A stretch of DNA of 64,000 nucleotides from Carnegiea gigantea. Taxonomy: Eukaryota; Streptophyta; Magnoliopsida; Caryophyllales; Cactaceae. Below are positions 47,126 to 59,300 of the stretch, in pieces. The notes beneath the pieces are model-generated. The model saw only the letters and a program-made list of their open reading frames with translations, made no database searches and was not told where the DNA came from. The number at the start of each line of letters is the position of its first letter. The first letter of the stretch is position 1. The position numbers and the translations under genes were made by a program. Location of the stretch: positions 10,001 to 74,000 of the forward strand of contig JAKOGI010000027.1 in NCBI GenBank assembly GCA_029747015.1, written 5' to 3'.

Positions 47126-48331
47126 GCAAGAACAATGAAGAGGCGAGAAACAAAGGTATGATGCAACTCAATGCCATAGTATCCCAACATACCGGATGAA
47201 CACCACCTATACTTACTACATCCTCCCTATTGAGCTTGCAACATAAATACCACGTCTAGAAATGAGCCTCACTTTCCATGTTGAAAAAAGCAGCACAAAA
47301 GGGCCACATATCACAGCGGACTAACCCAATTGGATAATTAGACACTTCAGCTACCAGCTGAGAGAACTTTGTCATCATATCGAAAACTTAAAAGTTTAAT
47401 CACCATACTCCAAAGGCATATAATTTGGAAGTTATTTCCCACCTTTTCCACCCGAGAAACAACATAAGCTATGCATGTCTAGAACATGGGTACAAGAGCA
47501 CACCAGAAAATGTTGACATGGCTATTTCCTTTTACTTATTATTACTCCTATGCAGTTCTAACTGACCTGAATATACCCAATGCTCTGGTAGAATGTCAAA
47601 GCACAAGGGTAATGCAAATACACCGCACATTTTATTCCCACCAGCAGAGATCAGAGCTGGAGGGCAAGAGATAGCCACTTAACCAACCATCCAGTCCCCC
47701 TCTCCCCAAAACCACTACAAAAAAGTGAACTTTTCATAATTTTTTCGCCCCATTACTTTTGTCAACCTGATCTAGCTTTAACTACCTCCAGTGAACAGCA
47801 TTGTATAAAACCCATATACACTCACAAGCCACGCATCATAAGAATTAAAACATGCAGTTTCTGGCAACAAATCATCTTTACTTTCTTTGTTATGCATAAT
47901 AATAGCAGCACTCATGTTTATTTTTTTTTTATTTTTTTTTTTTTTGGGCAATGAATCAGGGAGAAGAACTCTGAGCAACATCTAGCTGATGGGTAGAAAT
48001 ACACAAGATCCTGATGCAATGGTGCTGACAATTTCAAGCTCCTGATTCCTCTCTCTTTCTCTCCTCCCCCCCCCCCCCAAAAAAAAGGCTAAATGTATCA
48101 AATGCCTAATTTGCAAGTTCACATTGTGCAATAATTGTAAGCGCGGGCAGATTATGTTTCTTCCTTTATAAAATTTAAGTTGAATGCGGTAAAATTGCAC
48201 ATGAATTGGTTATTGTGATCAGATATCATAGTTAATGACGTGGTTGCATTCAATTATCCATCAGCAACTTCGAATGAATTCGAATAACTAGCGGAATCGG
48301 AGAGATGAATTAGGATTCGAAAAAGTCTCAC
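47126..48331. other. Intergenic after the RADIALIS-like gene
   Basis: No gene is seen on the plus strand. T-rich run at 47921-47945 and a C13/A8 tract at 48065-48087. Would be first intron of the possible minus-strand gene. Confidence 0.4.
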
Positions 48332-48440
48332 CTCCGCAGAAATCGATATCTCCGGAGTCTCATTGATGCCGCGAGGTGATCGAAGATGATCGAATTTCTG
48401 GGGAGAAATGTTTGCGATGGAATGAAGAACAAAAGGCGGG
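48332..48440 (-). other. Candidate first exon of a minus-strand gene
   Basis: Minus-strand sequence looks like a plant leader: GATCATCTTCGATCACC, then an ATG at 48363-48361, then CTCCGGAGATATCGATTTC, ending at GCGGAG|GTGAGAC, a strong donor (exon end 48332). GC content rises here against the AT-rich flanks. It may be a leader exon only. Confidence 0.35.
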
Positions 48441-48723
48441 AAGCGTGAAAAAAATACTCAAAAAAGTAGTGCCAAAGCCTAAAAGGCTGAAAGGTTCATG
48501 AATGTTCAGGACGACTATAAAACTTTTCTCCGATGGCTGTAATTTTTTTTTTTTGGGTGCATCTAAATTAACTTTTATAGATACATATATATTTATCAAT
48601 ACAGGTTAATTTAAGGAAGATTTTGAATTCACATCTCGTGAATAGAGAAAATTTATTATGGGAGAACTTTATCCCTTATTGGACCAACAGTAGCTCAATT
48701 ATAGTGAAATAGAGTATCCAAGT

Positions 48724-48725
<2 letters not shown>

Positions 48726-48777
<52 letters not shown>

Positions 48778-48841
48778 ATATATATATATATAATGTATGT
48801 ATGTGTGTGTGTATATATATATATATATGTACGTATGTATA
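48726..48841. repeat. (TA)n/(TG)n microsatellite
   Basis: About 115 bases of TA repeats with TATG and TGTG interruptions; ORFs across it on the minus strand are artefacts. Confidence 0.95.
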
Positions 48842-51589
48842 TACAACAACACCTCCCAGTGTGGGTTTTCGCTTTTGTGGGGTTGGGGGTATATATATAA
48901 ATATAAGCAAAATCTTCTAAAACTAGCATTTGTCATGTGTCAAATTTTTAGAGATTTTGACTTTTTCTAACCTAATTTCAAACAAATTTCAAACCACATA
49001 CTTTATTATTTTTAATTAAAATAATAAATAATAAAAGTTTTTCACTATCATAAATATAGAATATTATATTATATAGATTATGATTATAGTTATGGATTAT
49101 ATTTATTATAAATATACGACCACTAAGAAATAATACAATATTTTGGATTTTATTGTTGTTGTTGTTATTGTTGTAATTGTTGTTGCAACAGCAACACTGC
49201 TACCATCACCCACGCAATGTTACTACTAATAATTTATTACATGAATAATAAATCATTTATAAATCAGATAAACAATTGTACCCAGTTAGTTTTAAAAGAA
49301 TAGTGAAAATCCATAATTATTTTAAGATACTTTTTTCCCATTCACCAATAATTTTCGGGATGCGGTTTTTCACTCAACTTAAAATAAATTAGTGTACTTC
49401 TTTTTTACATAGGCTCAAATAATTTTTTCACATATTACATGAATTACGAATATAATTTACTATGCTTTTTACATAAGTTATTACGATTAAAAAAACTCAA
49501 AAATTCCCATGCATGTCATAGACATACGAAAATGAAACAAAACATCGTAATCTTCTGACATATGTCACTCAAAATTTGAAAAGCATTGATTTATAAAAAA
49601 AAAATTTTTCATGCACCGCATAAAATACTATATGATTTATTATTGTATATATACACATTTGCTACAGAGAAACACTCAAAATATATCCCATGCATCAAAG
49701 GGTGAAAAACATGCTGATTTTTCATAATGGAGCAAGAACATGAAATGAAGGAAAACTCCCCCAATCACTTATAAACTGTTGGGTTGAGATTTAATTTATT
49801 ATTTTGCATGATACAAAATGCGCCACTTATTGTGTAATAATTTATCAATATTTCAATATCTGATATATCAATTACTTCACCAACTTAAAATAACGAGCGA
49901 TTGACCAGCGTTTGAAATAAGTATTAGGTAATATTCATAATCTGGATTAAATTAAAGATTCCAACTACTACTAGGGTTTTCTCTATCTTTGTATTCTATT
50001 TCAAAGTTTTGTGTGAATAAATTTGTGGCAAATTACAACGATGATAGTGTGAAATTTGTGGTGGATAGTCCAAAAGATAAAGTCGTGAACATTGCAGTTG
50101 ATTATGTCGAGATGATATTTAGGGGGTTGAATAAGTCTGTCAAACCTGTCACTCTGGAATTGCCTAAAAAATAAGTACCAAGCAGCTATTACATGTTTAA
50201 AGTAGCCAAACTTTAAACACTAGTCTTTTACTTACACGAGTGCTCGCATAGATAATAATGTCAACTTTGATATTCTTAGATCCCATAGAAAAAGGATCCA
50301 CACCGAGAGTTACGTTATTGAAACTTTAAGTAGTAGATTCCAAATTAAATGTAAAATGTGAATGCACAAGCTAGCTACGATGAGGACTCATCTTTTGAAA
50401 ATGTCATGGACAATGAGCTAGCATTACATGACAAAAGCTTGGATCTAGGGGTTATGATTGTTGGTGATCATGTCACGAATAACAAGCTAAAAGAAGGCCT
50501 CAAAATTGAGAAGATTGCTCATGAAAGGTGAATAAGAAGGCCAGCTTTGTTCTCCCAACTTGTTAAATTTCAGTTGAATGCCAAACTTGTCAACCATGGT
50601 GTTGGAATCTTTATTTAGGTAATTTTAGTGTCCTTTTCAATCATTGTAGAGAAATTTGGAAGCAAAATGGTATCTGCTTAAAGGCAATCATATATTTTTT
50701 CGTTTGTCTATTTGGTTTGGACTAATGGTGTCAGCCCTAGCAAGCATAATTGAAGAAAGTTATATGTTCGGGGATGTGATCCATATGACTCCCAAGGAAT
50801 TTGATTTGTTTATACTTTATAGCTTGGGCTCTTTCTAGGTTTGATTTGCTTTACATTTAGAATGATCAGTTGATTTGGACTTTATTGTTTTGACTATTTG
50901 CTCTACATTTAGAAGGCTATGGAGAATAGTTTTAATTTGTTCAAGAGCTGACATTATACTCATGGAGAAATGATTATCCAGAAGGCTAATGAAGCATGCA
51001 TAAAATATCCCCTCCTGAGAAATCTTTGAATATGTAAATCACTATGTCAAGAGAATTCACTTGGTTGTAGGAGTGTTTATCAGTCCAAATTCGGATCAGA
51101 CTGGATCGGACCAGTTTAGACCTAGAACCGAATAAGAAGAGGAACATGGACTGTGGACCGAACCAAATAAAACTTAGACCAGATCGGGACTGGGCTGAAC
51201 AAAATCGAATCGGATTGCACCGGACTGGACCGAACAAATTTCAACTTTTATGGATTAATCAACTTAAACTAAAATACAATATCTAGAAGTAGGATTTATT
51301 CAAAAATTAAAAGTTTATTTGAGATTAAAACTTTATTTAAAAAATAGAACTTTTACGTATATATGGGCCAATAAAATAGTGAGAGATTAGAAAGGGAGAG
51401 AGAAAGAGTGAGGTGAAAGAGCAATACGGGGGTTGGGAGGTTGTGATAACTAACGAAAATCAAATCGAAAATTTCAATTTTAAGTATATATAGACTATTG
51501 CTAAATATACTAAGTATAACTAATTTTTACCATTAAAACAACCCAAATTAGTTATAAGGTTATAATATCTACTGAAGTCGGTTGGATAA
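48842..51589. other. Intergenic with faint coding relics
   Basis: AT-rich. 49990-50174 and about 50360-50531 each read open for 55-60 codons and look protein-like (for example VVDSPKDKVVNIAVDYVEM), possibly remains of a transposon gene, with no ATG or domain recognised. 51070-51240 is full of GGACCGAAC / GGATCGGAC words resembling hAT-type MITE DNA. Confidence 0.35.
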
Positions 51590-51800
51590 GTTTTTTTTTT
51601 TAGGGGGGGGGGGGGTTCAATGCTAGGGCGGGGGAAAGATTTTTTTTGCGCCCCCCACCCCAAAAACTAACCGCCCCCCCCCCTCCCCCCCAAAAAAATA
51701 AAAAGGAAAAAAAAAAACAAGGCAAGAGGCAGAGGGAGAAATTTTGGATTTGGTTGGTGCCAAAACCCTGAACCCTTCACACATTTCCCCCCCTACGTAG
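51590..51800. repeat. Homopolymer cluster: T11, G13, C9-C10
   Basis: T run then thirteen Gs at 51590-51615, then C and A runs to 51719, just before the first topoisomerase exon. Low-complexity; assembly errors are possible here. Confidence 0.7.
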
Positions 51801-51829
51801 CCTCCCTCATCCTACCCCCCACAGCCCCA

Positions 51830-52032
51830 TCTCCTCTGCCCATGTATTATTTCTAACGCGACATCTCCAATGCTAACTTTTCCTACACCGACTCCAATCC
51901 AACATTGTCGTACTTGAATCCAATTTGGGCACTTTAATGGTGTTAGCTCGTCTTAATTGGAGCTTAATGGCCACAACCAGCAACCCCGCCACCGCTCTTT
52001 TTGGGTCTTGTGGACCCTCCTTCATTGCCAAG
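51830..52032 (+). other. First exon of the topoisomerase gene, probably leader
   Basis: Ends AAG|GTAATT at 52032. It has in-frame ATGs at 51937 and 51967 open to the splice site (phase 0), but the next exon at 53314 needs phase 1 to reach the main frame. With the visible sites the ATG at 51937 makes a short upstream ORF ending at 53343. Either this exon is a leader with a uORF, or an unseen exon or alternative splice joins it. The 5' limit is an estimate. Confidence 0.5.
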
Positions 52033-53330
52033 GTAATTTCTTTCTGCAATTTTGACTACTTTCTATATGGGTTTCTTATGAGTTGCGAATTGTTTGTTGC
52101 TTAAGATGGTAAGATTGGTTCATCCTTGTTTCGCATTATGTGGGTTTTCTATATCTTTCTACTTTCTACCTGGGTTTGGGTGCAATAAGTTTTATGTCTG
52201 GATTTTGTATTGAAATGGGGACGAGCTAGGTTTTGAGCTTACTCTTTGTTACATGTCAGTCAACTTTGTGTTTTAAGGAGCTTTCATATGTGTAATGAAG
52301 GTTACCTTCTTACCCAGAAGAGAAAAAAAGAAATAAAAAAACTTCGTGTGTTGATGAATTTGATTGTCTTGAAATAAGTTTTGGAAGGATGAATCAGGGA
52401 ATCCAGTTGATTTGTCGGTGGGGTGCAATGGAATTGGCTCTCAGGTTTAATGCTATTTTGGGATATTATGAAGGGGAAGAGAATTAACGGGTTAGGGAGG
52501 CTATTTACTTTCACATTATTTGGTTCAAGTGAGTAAGAGGAAAGAAGGTGAACTGATTAGAAATCTTCCCATTGACCCCATTACCCCAATGTGCGGAACA
52601 TACATTGTGGTAACCAAGGTGAATATCGGCAATATATTCTCATAACCTCCCTCTATTAGTTTCGCCAAGCAAGATTGGTATGAGTTACATTGCCTCTGGT
52701 TCCCTCTCATCCGCTCTTTGCCCTTTATCAAAATAAAGTTTAAAGTTTGCTAATTTCTTTGTTATGATACACCCCCAAAAGGGGTTGGTGGTATTAGTTA
52801 TTAAGTCCATTTAATTATTATTGAATTGCAGGGTTTCAGGTTTGATGCAGAAAATAGTTAAAATCTGTTTGCATTGTTTGTTGTTGTTAATGGGCCTTAA
52901 GAGAGGATGCCAGGGGAAGGGGGTCGGGCGGGTTTGTCTGCTTGGTCATGTTTAATTGGGTGGACAGTTGAGGAGCTGATTCTCCCATAGCCGTGCCTTA
53001 GTTATTCCTTTGGATATTAGTTCACTTAGTGTTTTGATCTTCATTCCGTTCCCACGGGGTCAAAAGGAAATTTGTGTTGTGCAGAGGTCATCTTTATGTT
53101 TCCATCAGTTGTTGAGAATTGTCAAAAAGGGAATTTCTGGAAAATTTGTGAATTCAGCTAAAATGCATGTCACTTGTGGCTATCCCTAAGGATAGATTGA
53201 TTTAATATCAGTTGGATGTGGATATATTTTTGCATCCCCTCTTGTATCATAAGGTGCCTGTTAAAATGGTGCAAACAATTGCTATCGGAACCCCTCCCGC
53301 TCAACCCTGGCAGGATATGTGCTTTATAAA

Positions 53331-56300
53331 ATGCATGTTTTGAAATACATGGGTAGTTTGACTTCTTGTTCCCATGGGATTGCCAAACAGGCACAATGCG
53401 GTGCATTTAGGGGTTATACAGTCAGTTATATTCCAGGCTTATCCGTCAGCTGGCGTAATGCATATGCAAAAGGATCGGAGTTGCATACGCGATTTAGAAA
53501 GGTTAGATTAACCTGCAGATGTCAGCAGTCAAAATCTATCAGGCCTTATTCGCGATCCACATCTTGTAGTTTTGGATACCTGGTTGACGAATCAAATAAT
53601 GGGAATGACATTCGCACTCTATCGATATTTGGATCCACAACTCTTCACACGTCTTTTTCAGCGCCAAGTGTTAGACTCTCAAGTAAGAATGTCAGACCCA
53701 CTTGTGAGGCTTTTGTGAAGAGAATGTTCTCTGCAAATGCAATGAATGCTGCCAGCACTAGTGAATCCATGCTTGTAAATGATGGAAAAAGCAGTCATAA
53801 TTTGTTGCAGTGCAATTTTGCCAATAAGCCCAGAAAGCAAACAAAAACGCCGTCTATTCGAAGTGGACTTCCGAATCAGTCGGTTAAGAAGGGTGTTCCT
53901 GATCTTCCAGTGTTTGCACATAAAAATGTTAATACAGTCAACTGTATTGAAACAGTGGCTGAAGACGGGGAGAAGGAAATGAATTCGACTAAGTCTGCGA
54001 AAACAAAGTCGACTAAGTTGGCTTCAAGTGCTGTGGACAATGCCGAATCAAAACCAAAACAGAAGTCACGAAGTAAGAAGAAGAAAGACGAGCTCTCTGG
54101 TGCAGTGTCTTGTTCTGATGATCTGCCGGCGAAAGGTTCTAGAACAGTTAATAGTCGTGGCCAGTCACTGCAGATTGCGGAGGTGAGCACTTTTTCCCCC
54201 TTCTACTGCATAGTGCAAGTGTCATTTATCTCGTTTCAATAGTTTCAACTAACACAGTAGTTTCTCAGAGTAATTCATCTGTAAATGCAACCAAGGAATT
54301 GGCAGACCTATCTGACTCAACTGAAGTGGTAACTAAGAAGAAAGCCTCTGGCTCGAGAAAAAAGAGAGAGTCTGTCACTGAAGTTGACGTTAAGGAGAAT
54401 ACAAATGGTGCTTTGCCTAAAGTTAAGGAGGATGTGAAAGAGGCAACTTCTAGCAGCAAGTCATCTCCAAAGCCTAATCCCCAAACCGTTAATGGCATCC
54501 AATCAATTAATTTGAAGCCTTTGTACCCTCCCATGGGAAAATCCATTGTGGTGGTGGAATCCCTTACTAAGGCAAAAGTTATTCAGGGTTTCCTTGGTGA
54601 CATGTACGAAGTTATACCAAGTTATGGTCATGTAAGAGACTTGGCCGCCAGGTCAGGCTCTGTTCGACCTGATGATGACTTCAGTATGGTATGGGAAGTA
54701 CCCTCCTCTGCCTGGACTCATGTTAAGAGTATGAAGGCTGCGATAAGTGGGTATGTTCTTGTCTTCTTGACAATATTGTCTTTCTTCGAATGAGATACTA
54801 ATGATTCTAATGGGATATTGAGCTTTACTCTTGACATTTATGCTTCCTCTTTATATTTATGCTTGCACATTTAATTTCCGAGTATTCTCTTTGCCTCTTT
54901 TTGTTCTTTCCAGCTAACAGGATTTTCGGTGTAAGATTGACTCTTAAACTGTTATTAAATGCAGGCACACCGATAACATCTCAACTAAAACTAAAAAATT
55001 CTAACGAACACTGTCTTGTCTGTAGTGTGTTAGTGCTCCCTTCATCCCATAAAATTTGTCCTGCCTAGGGAATGAAATTTTTTTAAGATGCATTATTTAA
55101 TGCACTATTTTCTATTGATTTAGAGGAAAGAGAAGATTGTTAATAGTAATAGTAGTAAGAAGGGTCTGTATTTCGGGACTTCCATAAAAGGAAAAAGGGT
55201 CGACTATCTTGGGATGGACGGAGTATATATCTTTCTTCCATGTGAAAGGAACAAAATTAGCATTTTGACTCTTTGTTCTAAAGTTCAATGCTCCCAAGTG
55301 CTGCATTTCTTCTGATTCTGTTGATCTGTGGTCAGTTTCAGCTGTTTGGGCTTCTAAAGAACCAAGTTATTTCAATTGCTAGAGGTTTACTCACCTTGTT
55401 TCGCTATGTATCTCAGAGCAGATAATCTTATTCTAGCATCAGATCCTGATCGAGAAGGGGAAGCTATTGCTTGGCATATCATTGAAATGTTGCAACAACA
55501 GGATGCTTTGCGGAAAGATACGACAGTTGCCAGGGTTGTCTTTCACGAAATAACTGAGTCAGCTATTAAGAGTGCATTACAAAATCCAAGAGATATTGAT
55601 GTCAACTTGGTCCAAGCCTATCTTGCACGGCGCGCACTTGATTATTTGATCGGCTTCAACATTTCTCCCCTTTTATGGAGAAAGCTTCCTGGTTGCCAGT
55701 CTGCTGGACGGGTACAATCAGCTGCTCTTGCTCTTATATGCGACAGAGAAATGGAAATTGAGGAATTCAACCCTCAAGAATATTGGACGGTGGAAGCAAC
55801 ATTCAACACTTCAAATGTGTTGTCATTATCAGATAGTTATTCCTTTCAATCGTACTTGACCCACTTTAATTCTAAAAAGTTAAACCAGTTATCGATTGGC
55901 TCAGAGGCTGAGGCAAAAAATATTGAAAAGCTTGTGACTGTATCCGATTTCAAGGTAACTGGTGTCAAGAGAACTACAGTAAACCGCAATCCGCCCACTC
56001 CCTATATAACATCAACACTTCAGCAAGATGCAGCAAATAAGTTAGAGTTTAGTGCTTCCTACACAATGAAGCTAGCACAGAAGTTGTATGAGGGTGTCCA
56101 GCTCTCAGATGGTGAGGCGGCAGGCCTTATAACATACATGAGAACCGATGGTTTAAACATATCTGACGGGGCTCTAAAAGAAATATGTTCCTTTGTGACA
56201 GAGCGATATGGGCCATCGCTTGCTGCTCGTAGTCCACGTAAGTATTTTAAAAGGGTGAAGAATGCTCAAGAGGCACATGAAGCCATTAGACCAACAGATA

Positions 56301-59300
56301 TACGAAGGTTACCATCAACGCTTGCTAAGGTTTTAGATGAAGATTGCTTAAAGTTGTATACTTTGATTTGGGCACGTACCATGGCCTGCCAAATGGAACC
56401 TGCTAAAATTTCTCAGATTCAGGTTGACATTGGGAATGATTGTGGGTCCATCTCCTTTCGAGCTGCATGTTCTGCACTTGAGTTTCCTGGATACAGGTCA
56501 GTCTGTGAAGATATGGAAACTTGGGCCATCAGAGACACCGAAAATGAAGCTGTTGATGGTGATGAACTTCATAAGATTCTCAGTAATATAAAACAGGGAG
56601 ATTCGTTGAGTCTTGGAAATGTGGAACTCAATGAACATCATACTGAGCCTCCACCTCGCTACTCTGAGGCATCATTGGTGAAGAAACTGGAGGAGCTTGG
56701 AATTGGACGACCTTCAACATATGCGAGTACTCTAAAAGTTTTGCGGGACAGGAAGTATGTAACTGCAAAGAACCGTGTACTATTCCCTGAATTCCGTGGC
56801 CTTATGGTGTCAGCTTTCCTCTCCCGTTATTTTACTGAGGTGACAGACTATAGCTTCACTGCTGACATGGAAACTGAGCTCGATAACGTGTCTGCTGGTT
56901 CAACTGAATGGAAAGGGCTTCTTAGGGATTACTGGAGTAGATTCAGTACGTACTGTGATCACGCTGCCAAAGTTCACAGCTATCATGTGGAGAGGATGTT
57001 AGAGAAAACTTATGCAAATCTCCTCTTTTCCTCTCTTCCCGATGAAAGCCGGACATGCCCCAGTTGTCTGGAGGGAACCCTAATCTTCAGAGTGAGCAGG
57101 TTTGGTGCTGGATACTTCATTGGTTGTGATCAACACCCCAGATGCAAGTAAGTTATATACTTCCTAGTCCTTGCCATATTTCTAATATAGTACTCATCCA
57201 TATAGTTGTACTTGATTATTGATTAAAGCACATGGGCCTGAGAATGTTCTTTCCACCTCCGTTCTGATGGAAGCTATTGCTAGTCAGTTTTGAAAAACAT
57301 GTGCTGCTGTACGTGGAGTTTCTCTGTGCCCTGGTAGAATGGGTGGGCTCATGCCTTTCCGAACTGAGGAGTGAGGTCCCCAATATGTGCAACCAAAAAG
57401 GAAAGGTGGTGGTTGGGGGGGGGGGGAATGGTTATAAATCATTTACCTGGATCTCTCTTTTGCAAGCTACTTATCTTTTATCGTCCACCTTGGTTAGGCT
57501 ATGTATATGTGGATCTGCTAGCTTTTAGTGGCTTTTCAATCCCCCCCCCCTCCCAAAAAGGAAAAATATTTTAGGAAGGGAAAAACAATTGGCGGGCCTT
57601 TCGGGAACAACCTCTATGCATGCTAGGTATAAGGCTATGTATTTGTGGATCTCCTTGAACCCTGCTTCAGCAAATCTGGATTGGGCTAGTGGTCCTAGTG
57701 CTGAAGAATGGACATGGAATTTGAAATCTTTGGGCCATAACTTATTATCATTTCAAGCTCCTTCACCACTTTCTTTTCTTATTCTGATTCCGCTTCAAAG
57801 CCAACCTACCTAGAGTATAGTTTTGACTTCTAAACAAGGCTGATGAATGATGATATAGGCAAAAGCACCTGGCCTGTAATGATATGAGTTTAGTTTGCTA
57901 GAGTAAACTATACCCTTGTTCCACATCCCCTACCCAAGCCCTCTGCCATGAAGGCGTCCCTGTAATTAACAGGGCTCCCAGCTGGGCCATCTTTGTCTAA
58001 CCTGCAAGAAAAAAGATAAAAGCGCCCGGGGGGAGTGTCCTGTCTGCAAAAGGGTTTCTTTTATTAGGTTGTTGAGATTATTTACACATTTTGCTGTATC
58101 TTAGTATGTGCAAGATATGGAAGGCATGTATGGTTGCATTTACGAGAATTAGATGCTTAATGAACTTAAGCTGGCTGATGAGATTTCAAAGCTTTAGCAT
58201 GTAATTGTTCAATGAACCTGAGCTTACTATGATTGGCATCCTTGCACGGTTACACTTAATGACAAATTGAATGGACGTGGGGTGGTGTCTTATTTTGTCC
58301 TCCATCATGGAACTTTGATGCCATTGTCGTTTGATTAATTGTTTACTGGGTAACTCTAAGAATGTGGTGGACATTGCTTCAAATGATTATATCTTAAAAT
58401 TTTAGAAATGTACAAAACGTTCGTTCTTCGTTCTTTATTTTTTTAGCAGTTTTGTCAGTTCGTAAGGCCTCAGTGTTGTTGTAGCAATATTTGTGGAAAG
58501 CTTAATGAGCGTCTGGGTTTCCTGAATCATGGTGTTGTTTAACATTGTGACAGGTTTATTGCCAAGACGTTGTATGGTGAGGAGGAAGAAGATGAACCTT
58601 CTGAAAAGAAACATATTGTTGAAGAGCCAAAGTTGCTGGGTACTCATCCTGTATTCGGTGAAAAGGTCTGAAACATGGAAAACTTCTGTCGTTAGTCTAT
58701 TTGTGAATATTGTAGTATGGGTAGTTCTCATTCTAGAACGTCAGCAGGACGACTTATTCGGTGATGTAATATTTTGTACAGGTTCTTCAGAAGAATGGTC
58801 CTTTCGGATACTATGTTCAGCTGGGTGAAGATAGGAAGGGATATTCACCTAAACGAGCATCAATTCCTGTGGTAATTTTCCGTAGTAGTTTTTGTGAATT
58901 GTGAGGGATTCCAGTGTCACTGATGACTATGAGATAAATTGACTCCTTCCCCTCTAAAAATAGACTCTGGTAAGCGACTGGGAATTGGATGAGAAGGAAT
59001 AGCAAACATCTTTTGTCATACATAACAAAAGAAGAAATTTATCAGCATTAGGATCATGTAACTAAAGAAGCTTTATTGTTGATCTTATGCTTTTGGGTTC
59101 ATAGGTTACACACTTCAGGTCAGACGTAATTCTCTGCTTTCAGTGCCCCTTGTATGCATTGTCCTTTGAAAGTTAAATACTTAATGCACCTCATGTAGTC
59201 ACATGTGCAGTTTTGAGGTGGGGTGTAAAAACAGAAACCAGGCTAGTCTTTTGTTCATTTTGTTGGAGCTTAAACATTATGGCCTGAAATTTTCTTTGGG

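Noticed and set aside
51000..51240. 83-codon minus-strand ORF
   Set aside because: Made of repeated GGACCGAAC words of a MITE-like repeat.
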